Shown here one piece after another: positions 8,536 through 16,448 of a stretch of 39,599 nt of DNA. This DNA is from RACS-047 sp031553855 (GTDB taxonomy: Bacteria; Bacillota; Clostridia; Christensenellales; Pumilibacteraceae). The first letter of the stretch is position 1. The number at the start of each line of letters is the position of its first letter. The DNA is taken from the NCBI GenBank assembly GCA_031553855.1, contig JAVBKW010000047.1:1-39599 (forward strand), read 5' to 3'. Position numbers and translations under genes: made by a program. The notes under the pieces were generated by a model that ran no database searches, was not told the DNA's origin, and was given only the letters and a program-made list of their open reading frames with translations.

Positions 8536-8871
8536 CTACGGACGCGCTTGCAGCAATTGAATTTGCTTTGTGAGGCGCTCTTTTACCTGATCTAAAAAAC
8601 TCGGCGGGCCTAAAACCTTGATAGTCGGGCCGAAGCTTAAAATACGGATAAGCAATTCCGTCTCATCGGCTAAATCGTAAAAAACCTGACAAGTGTAGAT
8701 GCCGCGCGCAGGGTCGTATTCCGTACGGCGGTCGAAGGAAGAAAACTGCAACAGGAACCTTTCTAAGGCGTTGCGCTCCTTAGTTATTTCTAGGGTGATC
8801 GGCGGATTTTCGTTCGGCTCGCAGAACAGCTTGCACAAATCTTCATAAGAGGCACGGTAAGGCTGGTTAAG
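8536..8871 (-). pseudogene. WYL-type transcriptional regulator, 3' fragment only
   Basis: The C-terminal part of a WYL/WCX regulator. The conserved end is visible (TCQVFYDLADETELLIRIL, then SFGPTIKVLGPPSFLDQVKERL), but the helix-turn-helix and the WYL core are missing. The frame stays open only up to 8871, where an in-frame stop (8872-8874) and unrelated sequence begin. A TTG at 8838 could be read as a start but has no ribosome site. The gene has lost its 5' part at the same point where the opposite-strand SPFH fragment begins, which indicates a deletion or recombination junction rather than a genuine short gene. Confidence 0.7.
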
Positions 8872-9018
8872 CTATTGGACGAGAACGCAACGCTTTACAA
8901 GTTAAAGGAGCTTGAGTATTTAGAGAAGATATGCGACAAGGTCGGCAGCATTTCTGTCGGCGGCGGCAACCTCCTCTGTGAGCTTCAAAAAATCGTAAGC
9001 GTCACGCCCCGCAGCTAA
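8851..9018 (+). pseudogene. SPFH/band-7 (slipin-like) protein, C-terminal fragment
   Basis: The plus-strand frame through VRLVKLLDENATLYKLKELE and LEKICDKVGSISVGG to the TAA at 9016-9018 reads like the C-terminal end of an SPFH/band-7 membrane-scaffold protein, where 'LYKLKELEALEKI' motifs are usual. No start codon, promoter or N-terminal hydrophobic segment precedes it. It joins head-on with the truncated WYL regulator. A terminator hairpin follows at 9043. This is a gene remnant left by a rearrangement; the family call rests on memory of the motif only. Confidence 0.55.
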
Positions 9019-9042
9019 AAAACAACCAACTGAATATTTAAC

Positions 9043-9076
9043 AAAAACGGGAGTCTATCGGCTTCCGTTTTTGTAT
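9043..9076 (+). terminator. Terminator after the SPFH remnant
   Basis: AAAAACGGGAGTC pairs imperfectly with GCTTCCGTTTTT across a 5-nt loop, ending in a T-run. It is a surviving terminator of the lost gene. Confidence 0.7.
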
Positions 9077-9147
9077 ATCTGCCCAGCATTTTTAGGAAAA
9101 AGAAACCTTACTCTATTTTCGCCTAAAATCTATTTATGAACCGCCAC

Positions 9148-9176
9148 TTGACATTCTGCACAATGATTGTTATAAT
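9148..9176 (+). promoter_or_regulatory. Consensus sigma-A promoter of the fic gene
   Basis: TTGACA (9148-9153), a 17-nt spacer and TATAAT (9171-9176) match the consensus perfectly, 29 nt upstream of the ATG. Confidence 0.85.
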
Positions 9177-9205
9177 TATGCAGTAAATTAATCGGAGTGT
9201 GCAGC

Positions 9206-10252
9206 ATGAAAATCTTTAATTATTTTGCCTATGAAAACATGCTTTGGGATAAAGAGATTTTGGGATTGGTGGCGGAAATACATGAACATAAAGGCCGCCA
9301 GGATGTCATAGCCAGGCAGCAGGCGGCAAAACTTGAGCGGCTCGTCGAGTTAGCCAAAATACAGAGTATCGAGGCATCAAACCGCATTGAGGGCATAGTC
9401 ACCACCGCATCCAGGATAGGCGATCTTGTAAAGCAGAAAACTACGCCCAGAAACCGCGACGAAGAAGAAATCGCGGGTTATCGGGATGTGCTGAACACTA
9501 TCCATAGTAGTTTTGAATACATCAATCTTTCGCCAAATGTTATATTACAACTGCACAGAGATCTATATAAATATTCCGCGGCTTCTATCGGCGGCAAATT
9601 TAAAAATACCGATAATGTCATTCAGGAAACCGACGCTCAAGGTAACAAAAAAGTCCGCTTTCAGCCGCTCCCTTCCTATCTGACGCCAAACGCCGTCGAA
9701 AGCGTTTGCGCCGAATACAGAAATCAACTTGCAAAAGGCAGTATTGATGAGCTGCTCATTATTCCGATTTTTATCCACGACTTTTTATGCGTACACCCTT
9801 TCAACGACGGCAACGGCCGCATGAGCCGCTTGCTGACTTTGTTATTGCTTTATAAATGCGATTATTTCATAGGCAAATACATCAGTATCGAAAAAATAAT
9901 CGAACAGACAAAAGACCGCTACTATGACGCGCTTCAAGCTAGCTCCGACGGCTGGCATGATAACCAAAATGACGTCAAACCTTTTATCCGCTACATTCTG
10001 GGCGTTATCCTGGCAGCTTACCGTGACTTTGAGCAGCGCCTGTATACAATAGCAAAAGGCCGCATTTCAAAGGCAGAGCAGCTCCGCCAGGCGGTCGATA
10101 GCATTTTAGGCAAGATAACTAAAGCCGACCTCAAATCCCTATGCCCCAACATAAGCGAGTCCATGATAGAGATAACCTTGCGCGACCTCGTCAAATCCGG
10201 CTACATCGAAAAAGTCGGCAGCGGCAAAAACGCAGGATATGTGAAGAAGTAA
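9206..10252 (+). CDS. Fic-family protein (AMP-transferase), class II inhibitory motif
   Basis: Fic enzymes transfer AMP or other nucleotide moieties to hydroxyl groups of target proteins. The core motif HPFNDGNGRMSR (197-208) is intact, with catalytic H197 and phosphate-binding residues. An inhibitory motif of the S/T-x3-E-G/N type lies N-terminally (SNRIEG, S58-G63), which makes this a class II, autoinhibited Fic. The C-terminal 70 residues look like a winged-helix DNA-binding domain (AEQLRQAVDSILGKI ... MIEITLRDLVKSGYIEKVG). That is the usual architecture of chromosomal Fic/DOC-like proteins of about 350 residues. A GTG at 9197 is possible, but the GGAG site is correctly spaced for ATG at 9206. 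It has its own consensus promoter; no separate antitoxin adjoins it. Confidence 0.92.
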   Translation: MKIFNYFAYENMLWDKEILGLVAEIHEHKGRQDVIARQQAAKLERLVELAKIQSIEASNRIEGIVTTASRIGDLVKQKTTPRNRDEEEIAGYRDVLNTIHSSFEYINLSPNVILQLHRDLYKYSAASIGGKFKNTDNVIQETDAQGNKKVRFQPLPSYLTPNAVESVCAEYRNQLAKGSIDELLIIPIFIHDFLCVHPFNDGNGRMSRLLTLLLLYKCDYFIGKYISIEKIIEQTKDRYYDALQASSDGWHDNQNDVKPFIRYILGVILAAYRDFEQRLYTIAKGRISKAEQLRQAVDSILGKITKADLKSLCPNISESMIEITLRDLVKSGYIEKVGSGKNAGYVKK

Positions 10253-10275
10253 ACTAAGTTCACAAGATATCTGAG

Positions 10276-10295
10276 GAGACTGTCTGATGAATAAG
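10276..10295 (+). repeat. Imperfect direct repeat flanking the RM gene, left copy
   Basis: GAGACTGTCTGATGAATAAG here resembles GAGACAGTCGCTGAATAAG at 13637-13655, which overlaps the stop of the type IIG gene. The pair brackets the restriction enzyme and could be a scar of insertion. The match is short and gapped, so it could be chance. Confidence 0.3.
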
Positions 10296-10447
10296 ATGCA
10301 GATGACTGAAGAAGAGATAAAACTTAACAAACGCGCGCATTATTGTTCGCGATAACGCAGAGCCAAGTTTTCCCGGCAAAAAAAGCATTGCACGAGCTTT
10401 TCAAAAAGAACAATATTACTATTGAATAATTAGAGGATAAAATATGA
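10287..10447 (+). pseudogene. Broken small gene (about 50 codons) before the RM enzyme
   Basis: ATG at 10287 opens MNKMQMTEEEIKLNKR and then hits a stop. Shifting by one base at the CGCGCG run (10332-10338) restores a coherent helical protein (LFAITQSQVFPAKKALHEL, FKKNNITIE), then TAA at 10427-10429, then LEDKI and a TGA at 10445-10447. That TGA overlaps the ATG of the restriction enzyme (ATGA), as in a coupled operon. A frameshift plus a CAA-to-TAA change would explain the state. It is probably a decayed partner or controller gene of the RM enzyme. The helical end is loosely like SHOCT-type short proteins, but I cannot name it. Confidence 0.5.
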
Positions 10448-13400
10448 ATGAGTATAAATCATTGTTTAATGCAAATATTTTGAAAAAAATACTGTTAAAA
10501 TATGATAAATCTTCGATTCCGAATTTCAGCGAAAAAATCATCGAGATTGCAAAATGGAAAAAAAGTATAGAAAGCGGTAACCTTGCAAAAACAAAGGAAA
10601 CTTCGATTCAAGGAAAATTTCTAACAAGTGTGTTTGAAAAAATTCTTGGGTATAACACACTAATTGAGAATTCAGAGGAGTTTAATCAAATACAAGAGTT
10701 TAAATCTGTTGCAGACAGCTCGGAAGCGGATGGCGCTCTAGGTTTTTTTACTATCAAAGAGAAAGATATTCGTGCAGTAATTGAACTTAAGGACGCCTGC
10801 ACTGATCTTGATAGAAAGCAAAATAGAGCAAATCCTCAAACACCCGTCGAACAAGCTTTCAGCTACGCAAATAAAAATGGTGCAAAATGTTCTTGGGTTA
10901 TAGTATCAAATTTTATTGAGATAAGACTCTATAGAAGTATAAGCTCGCTAGAATATGAACGTTTTCTAGTGACAGAACTCAATGATGAAGACGCGTTTAA
11001 AAAATTCTACTATTTGTTGTCCAAAGATAATTTGATATCAAAGCCGAGTAAATCAATTATAGATTTTCTATATGCGGAAAGCGAGCAAGCCGGACAAGAG
11101 ATTTGCGATAAATTCTATTTAGACTATAAGAATTTGCGACAAAATCTGTATACGATACTTAGGGAAAACAACCCAGGTGTTGATCCATTAGTTTTATTTA
11201 CAAAATCTCAAAAAATACTCGATAGATTTGTCTTCATTTGTTTTTGTGAAGATAGTGGACTTCTTCCGTTGAATATTTTCAAGGAGATGGTAAACAATGC
11301 ACAGAAATCTTTCTCAATGTCGCCGTCAAAAGTTTGGAATGAGTTAAAAGGCTTGTTTGAATCTATCGATAAAGGCAATCCCCCGCTACATATAAATGCA
11401 TATAACGGCGGACTCTTTTGTCAAGACGATATAATTAATGCGCTAGTAGTACCAGATAAAGCAATTCTGCCATTCGTAACGCTGGCTGATTATGACTTCA
11501 GCACTGACTTGAACGTAAATATTTTAGGTCATATATTTGAACATAGTATTTCTGATATTGAACAAGTAAAGGCAGAAATAAACGGCGAAGTCTTCGACAA
11601 AAAAGAGAGCAAGCAAAAAAAAGATGGGATTTACTATACCCCTGAATACATTACAAAATATATTGTAGAAAATACTGTTGGCAGATGGCTTCATGATAGA
11701 AAAGAAGAGATAAAAAATGATCTATTTAAAAATGGACCTTATGTTGCAACTATTGAACGAACTAAAAAAGGCGAATCAAGCAAAACTACTAAAGTAAAAG
11801 TTTGGAAGGAAATAGAAAATTGCAATAGCGACGAGCTTGCGGCGATAAAAGATTTACATCAAACATTTTGGACAAAGTATCTTGAAGCGTTAAGCAATAT
11901 TAAAATTTTAGATCCCACATGCGGGAGCGGTGCTTTTCTTAATCAAGCTTTTGATTATCTTTCTAAAGAAGCAATGTTTGTTAATGAAACATTGACAGCA
12001 TTGCGTGAAGGTCAAACATTTATGTTTGATTGGGACAAACACATTTTACAAAATAATTTGTTTGGGGTTGATCTTAATCCTGAAAGTGTAGAAATAACAA
12101 AACTCTCATTATGGTTAAAAACTGCAAGTCAAAACAAACCACTTGCGAGTTTGGACAATTCGATAAAATGCGGGAATTCTATTATCAGCGATCCGAGAGT
12201 CGCCGGCGAATGGGCTTTTGACTGGTCTGAAGAATTTAAAGAAATAATTGATGCTGGCGGCTTTGATATTGTTATCGGAAATCCGCCGTATGGTGCAAAG
12301 CTAAGTAAAGAAGAAAAAGATTATATTTCAAAAAATTATGAAACTACAGAATATAATTTTGACACCTATAAAACTTTTTTTGAAAAAGGAATGGGCCTTC
12401 TTAAGAAAAACTGCTATTTGGGATTTATTACACCAAACACTTATTTTATGTACGAATATAGCGAGAACCTTCGTAGGTTCTTATTCTGTAATTTTCAACT
12501 GCTGAATGTTGTTGAGCTATTTAACGTTTTCGATAATGCCGTAGTTGAACCAGCAATTTCAATATATTCTAAAAAAATGCCGCGCCCCGATTCAACATTT
12601 GATGTTATTACAATACCAAGAAAAACAATACTCAACTCAACTTTTTTAAATAATGGAGTCAGAACAATTTTCAAACAAGAAAATTTGACAGAAAGAGGAT
12701 TATATTGTTTTAATTATAGAGAAAACTCTATGACTAAGCCGCTTAGGATCAAACTGGAGTCGAATTCATTTCCGTTTGGCGATATGTTTAATGTCACGTT
12801 TGGCGTTAAGCTATATCAAGTTGGCAAAGGAGTACCAAAACAAACCAAGCAGATATTAATTGACCGCCCTTTTACTGGTTTTTCAAAAGAAAATGATAAT
12901 TGGTTACCTCTTTTTAGAGGTAAAAATATTACTCGGTACTCAAAAAAATGGGACGGAGAATATGTTTATTATGGAGAATGGCTTGCTGAACCAAGAACAA
13001 AAGAGACTTTTAATCGCAAAAAACTTTTTGTAAGACAAACTGGAGACTACCCGATTGCTACCTTTCTCGATGAACTTGCTATTAGTGAAGCGACATTGCA
13101 TTGTGTATATCCTAAAAGTATTAAAGATGAAATTTATTTAAAATATATTTTGGGCTTGCTTAATTCAAAACTTTTAAAATGGATATTTCAACATGAAAAT
13201 TTTCAAATCGTAGGAAAACCTCTAGCTCAAGTGACTACAACATATTTGAAAAAACTACCTATTCGAATTGATTGCCAAAATGAATTAACGAGACAAGTGG
13301 AAGAATTGCTTGCTAAACATCAATTGCTTTACGAGTTGTCAAAGCAGTTTATATTATATATTGAAGAACGATATAAAATTAGGAAGACAAGTGAGCGTCT

Positions 13401-13638
13401 AGAATTTTTCTTCTTGCTTACTTTCAGCGATTTTCTTGGAGAACTAAAAAAGCAAAAAGTTATATTATCTGCTTCGCAGGAGATGAGTTTGCACTCATTA
13501 TTTAAGGAAAAAAGCGAAGAACTTTTTTCTCTGTCCAGACAAATCAACGAAATGGATAAGGAGCTTGATTGCCTTGTTTATCAAATCTATAAATTGACCC
13601 CAGAAGAAATTACTCTAATCGAGGAAAGTCACTTATGA
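10444..13638 (+). CDS. Type IIG (Eco57I-like) restriction-modification enzyme
   Basis: A single-chain enzyme of 1064 residues that should both cut and methylate DNA. The N-terminal PD-(D/E)xK nuclease has D96 (EADGALGFF) and ELK with E114 and K116. A helical connector follows, then GIYYTPEYITKYIV, the entry to the methyltransferase. Motif I is DPTCGSGAFL (490-499), and motif IV NPPY (613-616) indicates N6-adenine methylation. The C-terminal third is a TaqI-like target-recognition region with a helical end. ATG follows AGAGGATAAA. The gene is clearly more AT-rich than its neighbours, with frequent AAA/ATA codons, which suggests recent transfer. No BREX, DISARM or separate R/M/S genes are present, so it acts alone. 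The recognition sequence cannot be predicted. Confidence 0.92.
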   Translation: MNEYKSLFNANILKKILLKYDKSSIPNFSEKIIEIAKWKKSIESGNLAKTKETSIQGKFLTSVFEKILGYNTLIENSEEFNQIQEFKSVADSSEADGALGFFTIKEKDIRAVIELKDACTDLDRKQNRANPQTPVEQAFSYANKNGAKCSWVIVSNFIEIRLYRSISSLEYERFLVTELNDEDAFKKFYYLLSKDNLISKPSKSIIDFLYAESEQAGQEICDKFYLDYKNLRQNLYTILRENNPGVDPLVLFTKSQKILDRFVFICFCEDSGLLPLNIFKEMVNNAQKSFSMSPSKVWNELKGLFESIDKGNPPLHINAYNGGLFCQDDIINALVVPDKAILPFVTLADYDFSTDLNVNILGHIFEHSISDIEQVKAEINGEVFDKKESKQKKDGIYYTPEYITKYIVENTVGRWLHDRKEEIKNDLFKNGPYVATIERTKKGESSKTTKVKVWKEIENCNSDELAAIKDLHQTFWTKYLEALSNIKILDPTCGSGAFLNQAFDYLSKEAMFVNETLTALREGQTFMFDWDKHILQNNLFGVDLNPESVEITKLSLWLKTASQNKPLASLDNSIKCGNSIISDPRVAGEWAFDWSEEFKEIIDAGGFDIVIGNPPYGAKLSKEEKDYISKNYETTEYNFDTYKTFFEKGMGLLKKNCYLGFITPNTYFMYEYSENLRRFLFCNFQLLNVVELFNVFDNAVVEPAISIYSKKMPRPDSTFDVITIPRKTILNSTFLNNGVRTIFKQENLTERGLYCFNYRENSMTKPLRIKLESNSFPFGDMFNVTFGVKLYQVGKGVPKQTKQILIDRPFTGFSKENDNWLPLFRGKNITRYSKKWDGEYVYYGEWLAEPRTKETFNRKKLFVRQTGDYPIATFLDELAISEATLHCVYPKSIKDEIYLKYILGLLNSKLLKWIFQHENFQIVGKPLAQVTTTYLKKLPIRIDCQNELTRQVEELLAKHQLLYELSKQFILYIEERYKIRKTSERLEFFFLLTFSDFLGELKKQKVILSASQEMSLHSLFKEKSEELFSLSRQINEMDKELDCLVYQIYKLTPEEITLIEESHL

Positions 13639-13932
13639 GACAGTCGCTGAATAAGTAATTTTTAAAAGAAATCGTTTTCATTACCTAAAGACCTTTAAAG
13701 TAAAATAATAGTTTTTGAAGAAATTGCTCTAATCTACGCACGACAGTTTACGACAATTGAGGAAATTTCGGGCAGTTTTAGAGCGTTTTAGACAGAAAGT
13801 CCTTTGGGGAAATCCGGCGGATTTTTTGTGCGGCGGAAGCTGAAAACTTACGAAAATTGTAATGCAGTTTTAAGACAATTTACTGCAAGTATTTGAGACT
13901 TTATCGGGACTTGAAACTGGGCATCATCCGCA
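13639..13932. other. Non-coding spacer downstream of the RM gene
   Basis: No supported gene. It holds the right copy of the short direct repeat (13637-13655), AT-rich sequence, and a small terminator-like hairpin AATCC-ggc-GGATT followed by T-rich sequence (about 13810-13827). The low GC of the RM gene ends in this stretch. Confidence 0.5.
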
Positions 13933-14019
13933 ACCTTAGGACGTGCTCTACCCTGCTGAACGCTTAGCCGCGCAATCGCATGATTGCGAACGCCGCGAGC
14001 GCAAGCGAGTATAACAGCA
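13933..14019 (-). repeat. tRNA-Thr-like 5' half with hairpin insert, remote copy (U6)
   Basis: Read on the minus strand, it begins TGCTGTTAT, continues with an insert of about 50 nt holding TGGCGTTCGC-like and GCTCGGCT-like blocks around a GCAATC/GATTGC stem, and ends GGTAGAGCACGTCC. The ends match the 5' half of the tRNA-Thr at 18724-18799. Stem and loop bases differ from the array copies (loop gcat here, aaag/ctttg there) while pairing is retained. Confidence 0.7.
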
Positions 14020-14070
14020 TGATGAACGTATACCCTTGCCTTTTGGGGAAACTTAAATAACAAATAAAAC

Positions 14071-14099
14071 TTGAAAAATCAGAGAGAATAGTATAGAAT
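14071..14099 (+). promoter_or_regulatory. Promoter of the YwaF-like gene, leaderless geometry
   Basis: TTGAAA (14071-14076), 17 nt, TAGAAT (14094-14099), then exactly 6 nt to the ATG at 14106, the expected transcription start. No ribosome site is present. Confidence 0.7.
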
Positions 14100-14105
14100 A
14101 CTGTT

Positions 14106-14999
14106 ATGGACGTTCAAATGAATATTTTTATTATATTATTTGCTGTCGCAGCAGGGTTGTTGGCTGCGTTTTCGTTTTTTAGTTTTTTTAAGCTGAAAGA
14201 GGGAAAACCGTGGTTTGTGTTTTTGTTAGGCTTTGCGGCGGTATGCGCGCTTAATTGCGTTGCGGTTTTGGAGCATAGTAACTTTTTCAGGTTTAGTTTT
14301 TTGAACTTTACTTATTTAGCGTTTTTTGTTTTCTTAGGCTTTTTGGTGTCGCATTATGTTAAAACCGAGAAGATGAAGAAGCTTGCGGATTGGTTATTTT
14401 CAGCAGTGTTTTTGTTCTTTATTACAATAAGATTTTTTTACGATATACCGCTTTATCATAAGATACCGCTGAATATTTGTAATATTTCTACGCTTTTAAT
14501 AATTGTGCGCCCGTTGTTTAAGTCTAAAATGACGGAAAGCTATATGGCATTTTTCACGATAGCAGGCGTTTTAATGAATATATTTTTAGGCGAGTTTTAC
14601 GGCAACGGCTTTGAGTTCTTCTATCTGGAAGGGTTTATTTCCAACTCCCTGCATTTCTTTTTTATCTCTTATATTATTTATCTATTCTCAAAAAAGGACG
14701 TCCAAATGGACCGGAAAAGTGCAATCAAAAACGCTGTTTGGATCGTTCCGTATTATGTTCTCTTAGTATTTTTAAATCAGATTTTTGAGTATAATTATTT
14801 CTTTACGTCTAAGTTCCGCAATCCGATTTTATTTCTGTACAATCTTTTCCCGACTTTCAACGCAACAATCTCCGGCTTTACCTTCGAGTTCAATTTAATT
14901 TATTATGCTGTATTGCTGGTAGGCGTGCTTGCCCTGCTATTCTTCTTTGCCTGGATATTTGAAGCGGTCAAAAATAGAAAGCAGACTATAAATGAATAA
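14106..14999 (+). CDS. YwaF-like (TMEM164/TP0381 family) integral membrane protein
   Basis: A 297-residue protein with seven to eight predicted helices and very aromatic segments. The pattern PLNICNISTLLIIVRPLF, with a following NSLHFFFIS helix, fits the TIGR02206/YwaF family, whose conserved 'lPlhlC' and late His motifs are seen here in slightly changed form. Family function is uncertain; eukaryotic relatives (TMEM164) are acyltransferases. ATG at 14106 lies at the predicted transcription start and lacks a ribosome site, so translation is probably leaderless. A second ATG at 14118 also has no ribosome site. The gene is convergent with the SnoaL-like gene and is transcribed alone. Confidence 0.7.
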   Translation: MDVQMNIFIILFAVAAGLLAAFSFFSFFKLKEGKPWFVFLLGFAAVCALNCVAVLEHSNFFRFSFLNFTYLAFFVFLGFLVSHYVKTEKMKKLADWLFSAVFLFFITIRFFYDIPLYHKIPLNICNISTLLIIVRPLFKSKMTESYMAFFTIAGVLMNIFLGEFYGNGFEFFYLEGFISNSLHFFFISYIIYLFSKKDVQMDRKSAIKNAVWIVPYYVLLVFLNQIFEYNYFFTSKFRNPILFLYNLFPTFNATISGFTFEFNLIYYAVLLVGVLALLFFFAWIFEAVKNRKQTINE

Positions 15000-15055
15000 G
15001 AATGCCCGATATTCTAATTGAACCGCTTTGATAATGTTTTTGTTGGGAATTTTTC

Positions 15056-15832
15056 TTAGAATTTGCCGTTCTTATGGGCAAGGTCTTTTTGCTTAATCGT
15101 TTCCATAACGTCCCAATGCTCGGCGATAAAGCCTTTTTCGACGCGGAACAGATCGTAATAGGAAGTGGGCGCGCCGCCGAAAGTACCTTCGCTGACCGCA
15201 AGGACAAAATTGCCTTGCCCTAATACCATGTGGGTCTTATTGTAGATCATTTTAATTCCGGCTTTCGCAAGGGCTTCAAGGGCTGCGCCGAGGCCGGACA
15301 AGCCGTCTGCAATTTGGATATTGTGCTGAACGTATTTGTCGCCGTCATAATAGCTTGTTAGCTTTGCCATATTCTTGCCCATCAGAATGTCCTCGATAAA
15401 CTGCTTGACGAACGCTTTGTTTTTGGCAGTCTTATCAAGGTCGGTAATTTTTGTCGCCCCGTCGACTTGCGTATGTCCGCTCGGATTCTTCGGGGCGATT
15501 GCCTGAAGGTTATCCCAATGCTCAGCAATAAGCCCGTTTTCAAAGCGGAAAATATCAAAGGCTACCTGATCGCCCGCACCCGCAAAGTTGTAGGCGTTTT
15601 GCAGAAATACATAATCGCCGTCCTCGAATTCGCGCACGGTGCTAAGCTTGGTCTTGACGGGAACCGAACCGAGATATTTGACCGCACCTATGAATGCCTC
15701 CGCGCCCGTCGCATAATCAAGGTTATGCTGAATATAATCAGGCTTCAACAGTTCCTTCGCGGTTTTCGCATCCCCCGTCGCAAAGCAGCCGATGAGCGCC
15801 TTGGCTTTCTCGATGTTCGTTAACTTTTTCAT
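15056..15832 (-). CDS. Tandem SnoaL-like (NTF2-fold) protein
   Basis: A 258-residue protein made of two repeats of about 125 residues. Each has a helix, then (Y)xQHN (YIQHN / YVQHN), and ends with the sequence F(R)xExGxIAEHWD (FRFENGLIAEHWD near 95-107; FRVEKGFIAEHWD near 227-239). This is the SnoaL-like polyketide-cyclase/NTF2 fold group (COG4922 type). The paired His/Trp/Asp residues line the pocket, but the substrate is unknown. ATG has a GGAGG ribosome site. It is divergent from the Rrf2/macro/SirTM operon, and its promoter carries the same TTGTAA-N9-TTACAA sites, so it is probably co-regulated with that operon and may handle a small metabolite linked to its stress signal. Confidence 0.85.
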   Translation of the reverse strand: MKKLTNIEKAKALIGCFATGDAKTAKELLKPDYIQHNLDYATGAEAFIGAVKYLGSVPVKTKLSTVREFEDGDYVFLQNAYNFAGAGDQVAFDIFRFENGLIAEHWDNLQAIAPKNPSGHTQVDGATKITDLDKTAKNKAFVKQFIEDILMGKNMAKLTSYYDGDKYVQHNIQIADGLSGLGAALEALAKAGIKMIYNKTHMVLGQGNFVLAVSEGTFGGAPTSYYDLFRVEKGFIAEHWDVMETIKQKDLAHKNGKF

Positions 15833-15864
15833 AATTGTTTACCTCCAAAATTATGATCGTTTTA

Positions 15865-15990
15865 TTGTAACCGTTTCGATTACAACGCCATTATAATCTA
15901 TGCTTGTTGTAATGTCAACAGTTACAACAGAGTTTTTTTAAAATATTTTCTGATGTAATCATTGACATTACAACAGCCGTATTATATAAT
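15865..15990. promoter_or_regulatory. Divergent promoters with three Rrf2-type operators
   Basis: Operators of form TTGTAA-N9-TTACAA lie at 15865-15885, 15907-15927 and 15953-15973 (the last starts ATGTAA). The minus-strand promoter is TTGACA (15913-15918) and TATAAT (15890-15895) with 17 nt between; the middle operator covers its -35 and the first covers its start site. The plus-strand promoter is TTGACA (15962-15967) and TATAAT (15985-15990), also 17 nt apart; the third operator covers its -35. Repression of both directions by the Rrf2 protein encoded at 16023 is the simplest reading. Confidence 0.85.
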
Positions 15991-16022
15991 GAAATGAACT
16001 CTGTTATAGGGGAGGTTATATA

Positions 16023-16448
16023 ATGCAGATCAGCTCAAGATTTACAATCGCCATGCACACGCTCATGTGTATATACACTTTTAACAAGGAACAAAAAATC
16101 ACGTCGGATTTTATTGCGTCGAGCGTTAATGTCAATCCCGTTATTATCCGCAGGATTTTGGGTTCTCTCAAAGACGCTGGGATTATTGAGGTCGCCCGCG
16201 GGAGCGGAGGCGCGAAAATAATCAAGGACTATGCTACTTTTACATTGCTTGATATTTTTCAGGCGGTAGACAGTTTGGAAGAAAAACTTTTCGGCTTTCA
16301 CGAAAACCCTAATCCCAAATGTCCGGTAGGCAGGAACGTACACAATGTCTTAGACGGTTATCTAACATCCGCTCAAGCGGCCTTGGAATCCGAACTAAGC
16401 AAAACTACTTTCAAGGATATTACGGAAAACTTGGGGAAACTGATATGA
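16023..16448 (+). CDS. Rrf2-family transcriptional regulator
   Basis: A 141-residue winged-helix protein that starts ISSRFTIAMHTLMCI and has the wing RGSGGAKI (about 60-67), both typical of Rrf2. Rrf2 proteins sense Fe-S cluster status, nitric oxide or redox/thiol signals. Only one cysteine lies in the usual sensor stretch (NPKCPVG, about 97-103) where Fe-S types have three, so this is more like the YwnA/cysteine-redox subgroup. A GGGGAGG site precedes ATG. Its TGA overlaps the next ATG (ATGA), so it is co-translated with the PNPOx, macrodomain and sirtuin genes. It probably represses itself and the divergent SnoaL-like gene. Confidence 0.9.
   Translation: MQISSRFTIAMHTLMCIYTFNKEQKITSDFIASSVNVNPVIIRRILGSLKDAGIIEVARGSGGAKIIKDYATFTLLDIFQAVDSLEEKLFGFHENPNPKCPVGRNVHNVLDGYLTSAQAALESELSKTTFKDITENLGKLI

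Noticed and set aside
10444..13638. BREX PglX or DISARM methylase
   Set aside because: It has its own nuclease motif at the N-terminus and no BREX or DISARM partner genes. Type IIG fits better.
13848..14063. 71-codon minus frame across the spacer
   Set aside because: It runs through the tRNA-half repeat and has no ribosome site; a chance frame.
15467..15823. 118-codon plus-strand frame
   Set aside because: An antisense shadow of the SnoaL-like gene, without a ribosome site.
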